A stretch of 64,000 nt of DNA from Anomaloglossus baeobatrachus (taxonomy: Eukaryota; Chordata; Amphibia; Anura; Aromobatidae): contig NC_134353.1 of NCBI RefSeq assembly GCF_048569485.1, positions 429,182,113 to 429,246,112 of the forward strand. Direction: 5' to 3'. The position numbers were made by a program, and so were the translations under genes. This document shows, one piece after another, positions 1 through 9,699 of the stretch. The number at the start of each line of letters is the position of its first letter. The first letter of the stretch is position 1. Under the pieces are notes generated by a model that saw nothing but the letters and a program-made list of their open reading frames with translations, did no database searches and was not told the DNA's origin.

Positions 1-72
1 CAAGTTTTACAGCATTATCAATACATTTCGGACAAATATTAACACAGACAACAGCATGCCATAACAGAAAAT

Positions 73-78
73 TTTATT
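73..78 (-). promoter_or_regulatory. Polyadenylation signal of the HARBI1-like gene
   Basis: The plus strand reads TTTATT here, which is AATAAA on the minus strand. It lies about 95 bases past the stop codon of the Harbinger transposase gene at 174-176. This is a sensible distance for a short 3' UTR; the assignment is inferred from position only. Confidence 0.5.
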
Positions 79-173
79 TTCAAATTGTAGACAAACTTCA
101 AGAAATGATGTACAAAAAATTGCAAACAATAATTTCTTTGTCAACTTCCATCTTTATCAACATGGTTATTGTA

Positions 174-1086
174 TCACGCCAAGATCTGCTGGTCCGGCTG
201 CACATCACCAACACAGGAGTATTGCCAGTGCACGGCACCTTCAGGACTCATGAAATAATCAGTGAAGGTCTCTCTCACCCAGACACCCAAGCTGTTTGGC
301 CGACCAGAAGACACATTCACCACTGGATTGAGTAAGGCCTGCTGTGTATCCTCCACTAATTCATTGCTGTACTTACGCACGTAATTGTGGAGTACACAGC
401 AGGCCTTAATCACAGTGTCCACTGTTCGGACATCCAACTGGATGGCTGTGTGAAAGATCCTCCACTGACTTGTCATTATCCCAAAGGTGCACTCCACATA
501 TCTTCGTGCACGGCTCAGCCTATAATTAAAAATCCTCCGCCGGGTATTCAGTCCTCTTCATGGGTATGGGCGCAGCAGGTTGGGTAGCAAAGGAAATGCC
601 TCATCCGATACCATCACAAAGGGAACTGGATCTGTGGAGCCCGGCAAAGGTCGTGGGGCTGGGAGCGTAGCGCCTTCTTGAAGAATTTGCAGCCCAATCT
701 GAGAAGATCGCAACACCCGAGAATCCCCAGTACTGCCATAAGCACCTACATCAATGGCAACAAATTGGTAATGGGCATCAGCCACCGCCATGAGGATCAC
801 GGAAAAATATTTCTTATAATTAAAGAAAACAGATCCTGATCGCGGTGGCTGTTGAACCCGAACATGTTTGCCATCAACGGCACCTATACAGTTTGGGAAA
901 TTGGCTACATCGTGAAAGCCTGCTGCGACCTGCAGCCAAGTCTCCTCGGTAGGCGAAGGCATCACGATGGGCTGCAATTTCTGCCAGATAACGCCACATG
1001 TGCACCTCACAATTCTGGAAATGGTTGATTTACCAACCCTGAATTGGAGGTGCAGTGATGTGTAGCTCTCTCCTGTGGCCACAAAT
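174..1086 (-). CDS. HARBI1-like exon 4 (nuclease domain), with an internal stop
   Basis: The exon begins after a long pyrimidine tract ending TTTTGCAG and carries the whole DDE nuclease. The motifs are FVATGESYTSL, VGKSTISRIV (helix-turn-helix-like), PNCIGAVDGKHV, VAIDVGAYGSTGDSRVL, YVECTFGIMTSQWRIF and ACCVLHNY. The frame runs to a stop at 174-176 and contains one premature TGA at 558-560. Confidence 0.8.
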
Positions 1087-1831
1087 CTGCAAAACAAAAG
1101 AGGGAGGGAAAAAAAAAAAGGTAAAATTAAAATCAGAACAGAGCCAAACTGTTCAAGTTGATTTAACATCATGAATTCACTTTGAGCTTTTATAGCCCAC
1201 AAACGTTATGTTTCTAAACATGTACCTTTTGAAAGTGATCAAACTGAAGAACAGACAAACGAAATGTGTATATGGGCTATTTTTTTTTAAACATACAAAG
1301 GCTTGATGAACACCTGACATTCAAAGGAGGCCATATCATGGCTTACAAGGCAAGGAAAAAGGGGCCCTGACAGGACATTCAACGTCAAATTAAAATGGCC
1401 AGCAGTTATGATCGTTAGTAAACACTAATTTTTTTAAGATCATGATGATGTGGCTGTTTCATAGAATGTCGGGCAGAGGTTTGTTTGTAGTACAAATTAA
1501 AGTTAAACAGGTACATTTTAAGAACCTGAATAAATAGTCCTTCAAGCCTTTCAATTCCACAGGAGTTGGTGCCCTGCGTTACATGTAATAACCACAGTAT
1601 CACCAAGAAGAATGTGAAAATATGTATGTTTTAATATCTACACACATATATATATATACTAGAAGGTGGCCCGATTCTACGCATCGGGTATTCTAGAATT
1701 TACGTATTGTGTAGTTCATGTATGATTTTTGTTATATATATATATATATAGAGAGATGTTGTTGTCTGTAGTTACCAAGTGTTTGTGTAGGCGCTGTACA
1801 TGTTCTGGGTGTTGTCTGGGTGTGACGGGGG

Positions 1832-2132
1832 GTGAGAGCGGTGTTGTATGTGTGTTGCGTGTGTTGCGTTGTTTGTGGAGCGCTGTGTGTCTGTAGCGTT
1901 GTGTGTGTGTTGCGCGGTTTGTGTGTGTGTGGTGTGTTTTGGGGGGAGGTATGTATTGAGCAATGTGTGTGTTGTGCGGTATGTGCGTATATTTGTGTGT
2001 GCCGCGGTGTTTGTGTGTTGGGTGTTGTGTGTGTGCAGCGTTGTCTGTGTGTGTGGGTGTCTGTGTAGGGCAGTTGTTTGTGGTTCCCAGTGTGTGTGTG
2101 TGTGTGTGGTGTGTTGTGCAGTGCGCGCGCGT

Positions 2133-2163
<31 letters not shown>
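1832..2163 (+). repeat. TG-rich microsatellite
   Basis: The stretch is dominated by TGTGTG with interspersed TTGTG and GCG variants and ends in a pure (TG)n run near 2136-2163. Apparent long frames here are simple-sequence artefacts. Confidence 0.85.
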
Positions 2164-3370
2164 CATCAGCCTCTCTTCTCTCAGCCTACCTCTCCCAGCC
2201 TCCCTCCTCCCAGCCTCCCTCAGCATCAGCCTCCCTCTCCCAGCCTCCCCAGCATCAGCCTCCGCCAGCATCAGCCTCTCTCCTTCCAGCCTCCTCCAGC
2301 ATCAGCCTCCCTCTCCCAGCCTTCCCCAGGATCAGCCTCTCTCCTCCCAGCCTCCGTCCTCCCAGCCTTCCCCAGCATCAGCTTTCCCCTCCCAGCCTCC
2401 CTCAGCATCAGCCTTCCCCAGCATCAGCCTCTCTCCTCCCAGCCTCAGCCTCTCTCCTTCTAGCCTCCCCCAGCATCAGCCTCTCTCCTTCCAGCTTCCC
2501 TCAGCATCAGCCTCCCCTTCCCAGCCTTCCCCAGGATCAGCCTCTCTCCTCCCAGCCTCCTTCCTCCCAGCCTCCCTCAGCATCAGCCTTCTGCTCCCAG
2601 TCTCCCCCAGCATCAGCCTCCCCATGCATCAGCCTCCACCAGCATCAGCCTCTCTCCTTCCAGCCTCCCCCCAGCATCAGCCTCCCCTTCCCAGCCTTCC
2701 CCAGGATCAGCCTCTCTCCTCCCAGCCTCCTTCCTCCCAGCCTCCCTCTCCCAGCCTCCCTCAGCATCAGCCTTCCGCTCCCAGTCTCCCCCAGCATCAA
2801 CCTCCCCAAGCATCAGCCTCCACCAGCATCAGCCTCTCTCCTTCCAGCCTCCCCCAGCATCAGCCTCTCTCCTTCCAGCCTCCCTCAGCATCAGCCTCCC
2901 GTTCCCAGTCTTCCCCAGGATCAGCCTCTCTCCTCCCAGCCTCCTTCCTCCCAGCCTCCCTCAGCATCAGCCTTCCCCTCCCAGTCTCCCCCAGCATCAG
3001 CCTCCCCAAGCATCAGCCTCCACCAGCATTAGCCTCTCTCCTTCCAGCCTCCCCCAGCATCAGCCTCCCCATGCATCAGCCTCCACCAGCATCAGCCTCT
3101 CTCCTTCCAGCCTCTCTCCTTCCAGCCTCCCCCAGCATCAGCCTCCCCTTCCCAGCCTTCCCCAGGATCAGCCTCTCTCCTCCCAGCCTCCTTCCTCCCA
3201 GCCTCCCTCTCCCAGCCTCCCTCAGCATCAGCCTTCCGCTCCCAGCCTCCCCAAGCATCAGCCTCCACCAGCATCAGCCTCCCTCGTCCCAGCCTCCCCC
3301 ACCATCAGCCTCTCTCCTCCCAGCCTTCCCCATGATCAGCCTCTCTGCTCCCAGCCTCCTCCAGCACGCC
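2164..3370 (+). repeat. CT-rich minisatellite (CAGCCTCCCTCAGCATCAGC-like)
   Basis: About 1.2 kb of imperfect tandem units is built from CAGCCTCC, CAGCATCAG and CTCTCTCCTCCCAGC blocks. Higher-order copies of roughly 120-260 bases recur (compare 2500-2640 with 2690-2840 and 3130-3270). The Ser/Pro-rich frames it produces are not credible genes. Confidence 0.85.
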
Positions 3371-3384
3371 GTGCTCCTCTGCCG

Positions 3385-3565
3385 ACACTCACACACCCGA
3401 TCGCATCCACTCACACACCCGATCGCATCCACTCACACACACCCGATCGCATCCACTCACACACACCCGATCGCATCCACTCACACACACCCGATCGCAT
3501 CCACTCACACACACCCGATCGCATACACTCACACACACCCGATCGCATACACTCACACACACAGA
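3385..3565 (+). repeat. 24-bp tandem repeat (CACACCCGATCGCATCCACT)
   Basis: About seven head-to-tail copies of a unit of 22-24 bases contain CCCGATCGCATCCACTCACA, with the last copies changed to CATACACT. Confidence 0.85.
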
Positions 3566-3591
3566 CACTGACGATATCGCACATACGCGCT

Positions 3592-3716
3592 TATACTCAC
3601 AACATCCGGGGATATCACATGCTTCTGGCCATGTGATCCTCCGGCAGGTCCTGGAAGATCACAACAGCACAGTATCGAGGCCGAGAAGCAAGCGATATCC
3701 CAGGATGTTGTGAGTA
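3592..3716. repeat. Inverted repeat (hairpin-forming)
   Basis: CTCACAACATCCGGGGATATC near 3599 is matched in reverse by GATATCCCAGGATGTTGTGAG near 3693, enclosing about 75 bases. It lies inside the 1658-4368 repeat. A related half reappears near 4060 (AAGAGATATCCCAGCATGTT). Confidence 0.6.
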
Positions 3717-4309
3717 TGTGGATGCGATGTGATGTGTGTGTGTGAGTGAGTGTGATCTGATTTGTGTGTGTGTATGTGTGTGCTGTTATGTGTGTGTGCT
3801 GTTATGTGTCTGTATTTTCCGGCGCTGCAGGACCTTGAGGTGTGGATGCGATGTGATGTGTGTGTGAGGTGTGTATGAGAGTGAGTGTGAGCCGCTGTAC
3901 ACTGTTAACTATGATACACATTGGGTAACTAAGGGACCTTAGTTACCCGATGTGTATAATGGTTACCAGCTTTCACGGCCTCCGTGAAGATCCCAGCATC
4001 GCAAGGTTATGTCTGGCGCTGCTGGGATCCTGACGGAGCCGGTGTAGAAGCAAGAGATATCCCAGCATGTTGTGATGTGTGAGGTGTGTGTGAGAGTGAG
4101 TGTGAGAGTGAGTGTGATCTGATGTGTGTGTGTGTACTCACCTGGGAATCGGGGCTCCGTGTCAGTTGGGCCAGAGCGAGCGTGCATTGCGTGAGGGGGG
4201 CGGGGCCTGCAGAGAGCCGGGGCGAGAGGCCAATCCGTGTGGGGGGGCGGGGCCATGGCGAGCCCAGCGGCCAATCAGCTTTGTGTCACCGTAAGGACAC
4301 AATTTCGGA

Positions 4310-4324
4310 GCATGACAGACAGAC

Positions 4325-4357
<33 letters not shown>
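4310..4357 (+). repeat. (GACA)n microsatellite
   Basis: About eleven copies of GACA with one GATA variant form the tail of the 1658-4368 element. They are followed by GAATAAGGCAATT and then (TA)n. Confidence 0.9.
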
Positions 4358-4359
<2 letters not shown>

Positions 4360-4589
4360 ATAAGGCAATTATATATATATATATATATATATATTTATTT
4401 ATATATATATATATATAAATATATTTACATACATATATATATATATATTTACACACATCATGTAACATCCATTTTATACACAAATTTTAACATACACATA
4501 TATATACATATTTTTATATATATATATTTGTTTTTTTTTAAATGTATAGACAATAGATTTAAACACATCAATTTGAAAGTACACTTTGA

Positions 4590-5227
4590 GGCTTCTGCCA
4601 CACTCACGTGAAATTCACGCACGTGCCGAGAGACACGTATTTTGCCTGCGTGTTGCGTGCAGGTAAGTACGTGTCTCTGGTACGTGCGTGACACGTGTGT
4701 TCTACGTGTGCTATCCGCGATAGCACACGTAGAACCGGTAATTATTATACTCACCTGGTCCTTCCTGCTGTCCGCGGTGCTGATCTTCGGTCTCCAGCCC
4801 TCCCGTCTCCCCGCTGCTGCTGCTGCCAGGCAGTGAAGTGAATATTCAATGAGAATAATGAGCGGTGGTCGGCAGCAAGAGGCAGCAGCGGTAGAGACAG
4901 GAGGGCTGGAGAAGGTGAGTTAATGTTTTGTTTTTTTTTCACTGACGTGTGTTTTTTCCGGCGCGTGTCACACGGGACCGCATCCACACTACACCCGTGT
5001 GGTACGGGTGCGGGCCGTGTGACACCCGTGCTGCTGGTGAAAAAACGGACATGTCAGCGCTTTGAAAAACGCACACACGTACAAACGCACACGGACACAC
5101 GTTCCGTGTGGTTTTACGTGTGTGTGCCTGCTACCATAGGGTAGCATTGCTGTACGTGTCTCCGTGCCGCCGGTACGTGTAAAAAATGACAAACACGTGC
5201 CGGCGGCACGGATGTGTGGCACTAGCC
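4590..5227. mobile_element. ACGTG-rich MITE
   Basis: The ends form imperfect inverted repeats: GGCTTCTGCCACACTCACGTG on the left and a right end that reads GGCTAGTGCCACACATCCGTG in reverse complement. Both sides have TGA (4587-4589 and 5228-5230), a 3-bp duplication close to the Harbinger TWA pattern. The interior is rich in ACGTGTG/CACACGT. The right half resembles the sequence at about 23860-23985. Confidence 0.55.
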
Positions 5228-5355
5228 TGAGTGTGTTTAAAATCATGTATTTCAGTATATATCTTTGTATATATCACATTTTAAAATATGTACGGGACTG
5301 CATACAGTGTGTTGGTGTCGTGCCACAGTGTCTATTTTTATTTTCCTCTACGTAC

Positions 5356-5502
5356 CGCAAGGTGATGAGCAGCCGTTGTTCAGCAGCAATCGATTTACGC
5401 ATGATGGTATCCTGCTTCCTCAAATCGTCGCCCACAATGGCAAGGAGGTTATCAAAACTTTGTATTGAAAGCCGGCAAAATTGTTTGAATTTGTCTTCAT
5501 AC
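5356..5502 (-). CDS. HARBI1-like exon 3
   Basis: The acceptor is TTTTTTATTAG and the donor is TTGCG|GTACGT. The 147-base exon codes YEDKFKQFCRLSIQSFDNLL and then AIVGDDLRKQDTIMRKSIAAE up to LLITLR. This is the helical DNA-binding-like region before the nuclease. The last arginine codon is completed by the first base of exon 4, giving LRFVATGES, a highly typical Harbinger string. Confidence 0.75.
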
Positions 5503-5579
5503 CTAATAAAAAATTAAAAAAAAAAAAAAAATTATTTTTGGGATGAAAAAAACAGATATAAAGTTTAAAAAATACAAAC

Positions 5580-5656
5580 CTTCGCAAGTCTTGATATAAT
5601 ACAGCAAAATGCCCTTTAGAAGTCCTTTCAAGGATAAGGGGATGCACCCACATTTT
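5580..5656 (-). CDS. HARBI1-like exon 2
   Basis: The acceptor ends TACTAAG and the donor is AAG|GTTTGT. The 77-base exon codes KMWVHPLILERTSKGHFAVL and then YQDLR, with the final arginine codon split across the next intron. The exon order and splice phases match a Harbinger N-terminal region. Confidence 0.75.
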
Positions 5657-5773
5657 CTTAGTACGAATTTGTGCCTAGCATGAAATATAAACTCTTTTAG
5701 TGCCATGGATAACAAGCACATTAAATATGTAAAAATGTAGGATACATAGAAAAGTAGTATACATGGTACATAC

Positions 5774-5866
5774 CCTTCTTCGTCGACGTAGGATACGTAG
5801 TGCTGTCAATATCAGCAGATTCCTGTTTACATTGTTCAGCCGTGGTTGTTGTCTTTCACTGGACAT
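5774..5866 (-). CDS. HARBI1-like exon 1
   Basis: The exon starts at an ATG in a fair context (AAAATGTCC) and codes 31 residues ending ILRRRRR. The donor reads AGG|GTATGT and leaves phase 0. The arginine-rich end joined to exon 2 gives RRRRRKMWVHPL, the typical start of Harbinger transposases. Confidence 0.75.
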
Positions 5867-5994
5867 TTTGAAATAAGCACACTTTGTGAGACTGCTAACA
5901 AAATGGATAATGGAGAAGAAAGGAGGGTTGGGACAGGAAATGACATAAAGAGCCTTTTTTTTTCCTTCAAAACAGACTAAGCTTTATTCAGAAA

Positions 5995-6169
5995 CACAGT
6001 AGAGTACAATGGACAAAATCCGCATCAAAATCCGCATCAAAATCCGCATCGAAATCCGCGTCAAATCCGCGTCAAATCCGCAGCTATGCTAAGGTGCGGA
6101 TTCTGGGGCAAAGCTGCGGATTTTGAGGCACAAAAATCCGCAGCAACATTCTCTCGTGGGCACATAGCC
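5995..6169. mobile_element. Harbinger-type MITE, one end preserved
   Basis: The right end, CGTGGGCACATAGCC followed by TAA, is the same as that of the complete MITE at 27230-27654. The left end is not visible. The interior includes about six copies of a short AAATCCGC(A/G)TC repeat at 6017-6080. Bases 5867-5994 hold nothing recognisable. Confidence 0.5.
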
Positions 6170-6616
6170 TAAGGCTTACAGTACACCCTATTTGAAGAGT
6201 GCACTGGTAAAGAGGCTCATGGTACTGCTATGGAGAGCGAAGTGCACTTCCGGAAGTTTGATTCTGCAGCATTCAAGTGACTTGTAGGTGCGTGCTCTTC
6301 TTTCAAAGCAGAGGGAAACTTCTCCTTGATCACGGACCTGGGGTGCTTGCCTCCTCTGGATGGCATCTCTTCTCACCTGTGGAATCGCTAACCTCAGGAA
6401 CTTCCCAATCCGGTCCTGGCTTGGCAGACACCAGAACTCTGTCACTGTCTGGCTCCCAATGTCTCTCACAGCCTAGCACTGTGCCTGTCTTCCCAACCGC
6501 TATTGTCTGGAAGTCTCTCTGTTAAGTTTTCCTCTCTTAGGCGACCCAACATCTCCTCTTCCTGCCCCAAGCTCTTCTCCCACTGTTTCTCTGTTTCCCA
6601 CACTTTTTGGGCAGGG
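6170..6616. other. Unassigned stretch
   Basis: No gene or clear repeat boundary is seen. Its position before gag-like sequence at 7521 makes it a candidate for the 5' part (LTR or leader) of the old Gypsy relic, but nothing in the bases proves that. Confidence 0.3.
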
Positions 6617-6619
6617 TTA

Positions 6620-7517
6620 AGGCCCCGTCACACTAAGCATCATCGCTAGCAACATCGCTGCTAACGAACAACTTTTGTGATGTAGCAGCGATGTTGCTAG
6701 TGATGTCGCTGTGTGTGACATCCAGCAACAACCTGGCCCCTGCTGTGAGGTCGTTGGTTGTTGCTGAATGTCCTGGGCCATTTTTTAGTTGTTGCTGTCC
6801 CGCTGTGAAGCACAGATCGCTGTGTGTGACAGCGAGACAGCAACAACTAAATGTGCAGGCAGCAGGAGCCGGCTTCTGCGGAGGCTGGTAACCACAGTAG
6901 ACATCGGGTAACCAAGAAGCCCTGTCCTTGGTTACCCGATATTTACCTTTGTTACCAGCCTCCGCCGCTCTCACTGTCAGTGCCGGCTCCTGCTTCTTGC
7001 ACATGTAGCTACAGCACACATCGGGTAATTAACCCAATGTGTGCTGTAACTAGGAGAGCAGGGAGCCAGCGCTAAGCATTGTGCGCTGCTCCCTGCTCTG
7101 TGCACGTGTAGCTGCAGCACACATCGGGTAATTAACCCAATGTGTGCTGTAACTAGGAGAGCAGGGAGCCAGCGCTAAGCGGTGTGCGCTGCTCCATGCT
7201 CTCTGCACGTGTAGCTGCGTGCGCTGGTAACCAAGGTAAATATCGGGTTGGTTACCCGATATTTACCTTAGTTACCAAGCGCAGCATCTTCCACGCGGCG
7301 CTGCTGGCTGGGGGCTGGGACACTGGTTGCTGGTGAGCTCACCAGCAACTCGTGTAGCCACGCTCCAGCGATCCCTGCCAGGTCAGGTTGCTGGTGGGAT
7401 CGCTGGAGCGTCGCAGTGTGACACCTCACCAGCAACCTCCTAGCAACTTACCAGCGATCCCTATCAGGTTTGATCGTTGTTGGGATCGCTGGTAAGTTGT
7501 TTAGTGTGACTGGGCCT
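6620..7517. mobile_element. Harbinger-type MITE, complete
   Basis: The ends AGGCCCCGTCACACTAA and TTAGTGTGACTGGGCCT form a 17-bp inverted repeat with one mismatch. They are flanked by TTA on both sides (6617-6619 and 7518-7520). The interior has several CATCGC/GCGATC hairpins and a direct repeat of about 95 bases (about 7020-7105 against 7113-7205) centred on GGGTAATTAACCCAATGTG. No coding capacity. Confidence 0.75.
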
Positions 7518-7520
7518 TTA

Positions 7521-8175
7521 GTCCAACCTCCAATTCTTTGCAGAAGACGCTTAATGAAGTACAATGGCATCATACCTAGGCTTTGGGGGACCTGCTGGGA
7601 GTTGGACAAGCTGCTGTGAGATTAGTTAATATCAAGGTTAGCCAACAAGTTCATAGAGAACAAATTGCAAGAGATGATCAAGATGTCTGCCAACTTGACT
7701 TGTACAGTATGTACTTGGCTGCCATAGAGAGGGAGAAGGAGCCTACAGAGCCATTGTGGCTGAGAAAGCAGTATGTAGTACCCAGGTAACAGGAAGCCAG
7801 CCTGGGGCGGAAGAAGCGCAGTCTTTGAAGGATGTGGTTCAGCTATGCAAGGAAAACTGAAAGACCATCGTCTGGAAGTGTCTCAGTTGAGAGTCAGATT
7901 GCCCCGACCTCTGTGGACAGCCTCCGTGCTTCACGGCCCTCCATCTGTCACAAATCGGGTGTGTGGGGCTGACCGAAAAAAAACATGACTGATGTTTGGA
8001 TACCTAAAGGGCCCCTCTGCTGGTAATGTCGTCAGTACGGCCATGTTGTCAGGGATTGCAATGCTGGGACTGACCCCCCAGGTGGCCGCATCAGCTTTAA
8101 ATTACCAACCGCTGCAGTAGCAGGATACCCTGCATAAGGTTCTGATTCACAAAGCCCTCAACATAATAATAATAA
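7521..8175 (+). mobile_element. Ty3/Gypsy relic, gag part
   Basis: A decayed gag-like region includes a recognisable zinc-knuckle-like stretch near 8010-8070 (a Cys, Cys, His, Cys pattern around QYGHVVRDC). With 9700-11690 it appears to be one old Gypsy element split by a later CR1 insertion. It is broken in many places and looks ancient. Confidence 0.5.
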
Positions 8176-8181
8176 TAATAC

Positions 8182-9698
8182 TACATCATAGTATCATAGT
8201 ATCATAGTTTTTTAAGGTTGAAGGGAGACTCTAAGGGCGGCTTTGCACGTTGCAACATCGCACGTGCGATGTAGGTGGTGTCAAATCGAAAGTGACGCAC
8301 ATCCGGCGTCACTTTCGACATCGTAGTGTGTAAATCCTAGATGATACGATTAACGAGCGCAAAAGCATCGTTATCGTATCATCGGTGTAGGCTCCGACTT
8401 TTTCAAAATTACGCTGCCGCGACAGGTACGATGTTGTTCCTCGTTCCTGCGGCAGCACTCATCGCTGTGTGTGAAGCCGCAGGAGCGAGGAACATCACCT
8501 TACCTGCCGCCGGCGGCTATACGTAAGGAAGAAGGTGGGCGGGATGTTTACATCCTGCTCATCTCCGCCCCTCCGCTTTGATTGGCCGCCTGCCGTGTGA
8601 CGTCGCTGTGATGTTATACGACCCGCCCCCTTAGGAAGGAGGCGGGACGCCGGCCAGAGCAACGTCGCAGGACAGGTGAGTGCATGTGAAGCTGGCGTAG
8701 CGATAATGTTCGCTACGCCAGGAATCACAAAATATCGTTGCTGCGATGGGGACGGGGACTATCGCGTGCGACATCGCAGCATTGGCTTGCGATGTCGCAA
8801 CGTGAAAAGCCCGCCTAAGTTCATCTAGTTCAACCCGTAGCCTAACATGTTGATCCAGAGGAAGGCAAAAAAAAACCCAAAACAACAATGTGGCAAACAA
8901 GCTCCAATGGGGAAAAAAAATCCTTCCTGACTCCACATACGGCAATCAGACTAGTTCCCTGGATTAACACCCTGTCATAAAATCTAATATGCATAGCTGC
9001 TAATATTACATTTTTCAAGAAAGGCATCCAGGCTCTGCTTAAATGTTAGTAGTGAATCACTCATTACAACATCATGCGGCAGAGAGTTCCATAGTCTCAC
9101 TGCTCGTACAGTAAAGAATCATAGTCTGTGATTATGATTAAACCTTCTTTCCTCAAGACGTAGCGGATGCCCCCGTGTTCCAGTCGCAGGCCTAGGTGTA
9201 AAAAGATCTTTGGAAAGGTCCCTGTACTGTCCCCTCATATATTTATACATTGTGATTAGATTCCCCCTAAGCCTTTGTTTTTCCAAACTAAATAACCCCA
9301 AGTTTAATAACCTGTCTTGGTATTGCAGCCCACCCATTCCTCTAATAATCTTGGTCGCTCTTCTCTGCACCCTCTCCAGTTCAGCTATGTCCTTCTTATA
9401 TATCGGTAACCAGAATTGTACACAGTATTCTAAGTGCGGTCGCACTAGTGACTTGTACTGAGGTAGAACTATATTTTTTTCCATGAACACTTATACCTCT
9501 TTTAATACATCCCATTATTTTATTAGCCCTGGCAGCAGTTGCCTGACACTGTCCACTAAAGTTAAATTTACCATCCACCCATACACCCAAGTCTTTTTCT
9601 GTGTCTGTTTTACCCAGTGTTCTACAATTAAGTACATAATTCTAAATTTTATTTCCTCTACCCAAGTGCATGACCCTACATGTAGAACACAAACTATA
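8182..9698 (-). mobile_element. CR1-clade LINE, 3' part
   Basis: On the minus strand this is the C-terminal part of a CR1-type reverse transcriptase: GVWVDGKFNFSGQC, then YKSLVRPHLEYCVQFW, then DIAELERVQRRATKIIRGM, FSLEKQRLRGNLI and VRLWNSLP. The 3' terminus shows the CR1 hallmark of short tandem repeats: the plus strand reads CATAGTATCATAGTATCATAG at 8187-8207. The element is 5'-truncated and frame-broken (the reading shifts near 9480 and stops interrupt it). It splits a Gypsy relic and carries a MITE at 8235-8815. Confidence 0.75.
8235..8815. mobile_element. Harbinger-type MITE inside the CR1 LINE
   Basis: The 581-bp element has ends GGGCGGCTTTGCACGTTGC and GCAACGTGAAAAGCCCGCC, a good 19-bp inverted repeat, flanked by TAA (8232-8234 and 8816-8818). 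Removing it restores the CR1 3' UTR (GGGAGACTCTAAGTTCATC). The interior is rich in CATCGC and GTGACGCACATCCGGCGTC, shared with the partial MITE at 33764. Confidence 0.8.
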
Positions 9699-9699
9699 T

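Larger units (their letters stand above)
1658..4368 (+). mobile_element. Unclassified repeat inserted in a TA microsatellite
   Basis: The element starts with ACTAGAAGGTGGCCCGATTC directly after (TA)n. It ends with (GACA)n then GAATAAGGCAATT directly before another (TA)n run. The head can fold: CCCGAT pairs with ATCGGG, followed by the palindrome TTCTAGAA. The body is almost all TG-rich and CT-rich tandem sequence and two GC-rich blocks. A fixed head, a simple-repeat tail and a microsatellite target suggest a non-autonomous retroelement, but I cannot name the family. No coding domain is visible. Confidence 0.45.
1087..5355 (-). other. Intron 3 of the HARBI1-like gene, filled with repeats
   Basis: This 4.27-kb intron consists mostly of inserted material: a repeat at about 1658-4368, AT-rich microsatellite to about 4545, and a MITE at 4590-5227. 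The segments 1087-1657 and 5228-5355 look like original intron sequence. I see no other gene in it. Confidence 0.6.
174..5866 (-). pseudogene. HARBI1-like PIF/Harbinger transposase gene, four exons, one internal stop
   Basis: Four minus-strand exons (5866-5774, 5656-5580, 5502-5356, 1086-174) join in frame to 409 codons plus stop. All introns have GT-AG ends. The product is a PIF/Harbinger transposase, the family that also gave rise to vertebrate HARBI1. The basic run RILRRRRR followed by MWVHPL is the usual N-terminal signature. A helical region (SFDNLLAIVGDDLRK) follows, and then the nuclease fold: GAVDGKHV (Asp about 177), AIDVGAYGSTGD (Asp about 218) and RRYVECTFG (Glu about 304). An in-frame TGA at 560-558 (codon 282) separates the second and third catalytic residues, so this copy should not make a full nuclease; the rest of the frame is intact. 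It could be a recently silenced transposon or a decaying domesticated gene. No SANT/Myb partner ORF is visible beside it. Confidence 0.8.

Noticed and set aside
1848-3571. Long Ser/Pro/Cys-rich open frames
   Set aside because: They are translations of TG-rich and CT-rich tandem repeats in several phases at once, with no domain and no splice or start context.
5675-5866. Reading the 63-codon minus-strand frame as its own gene
   Set aside because: Only its first 31 codons resemble protein, ending exactly at a GT donor; they are exon 1 of the HARBI1-like gene.
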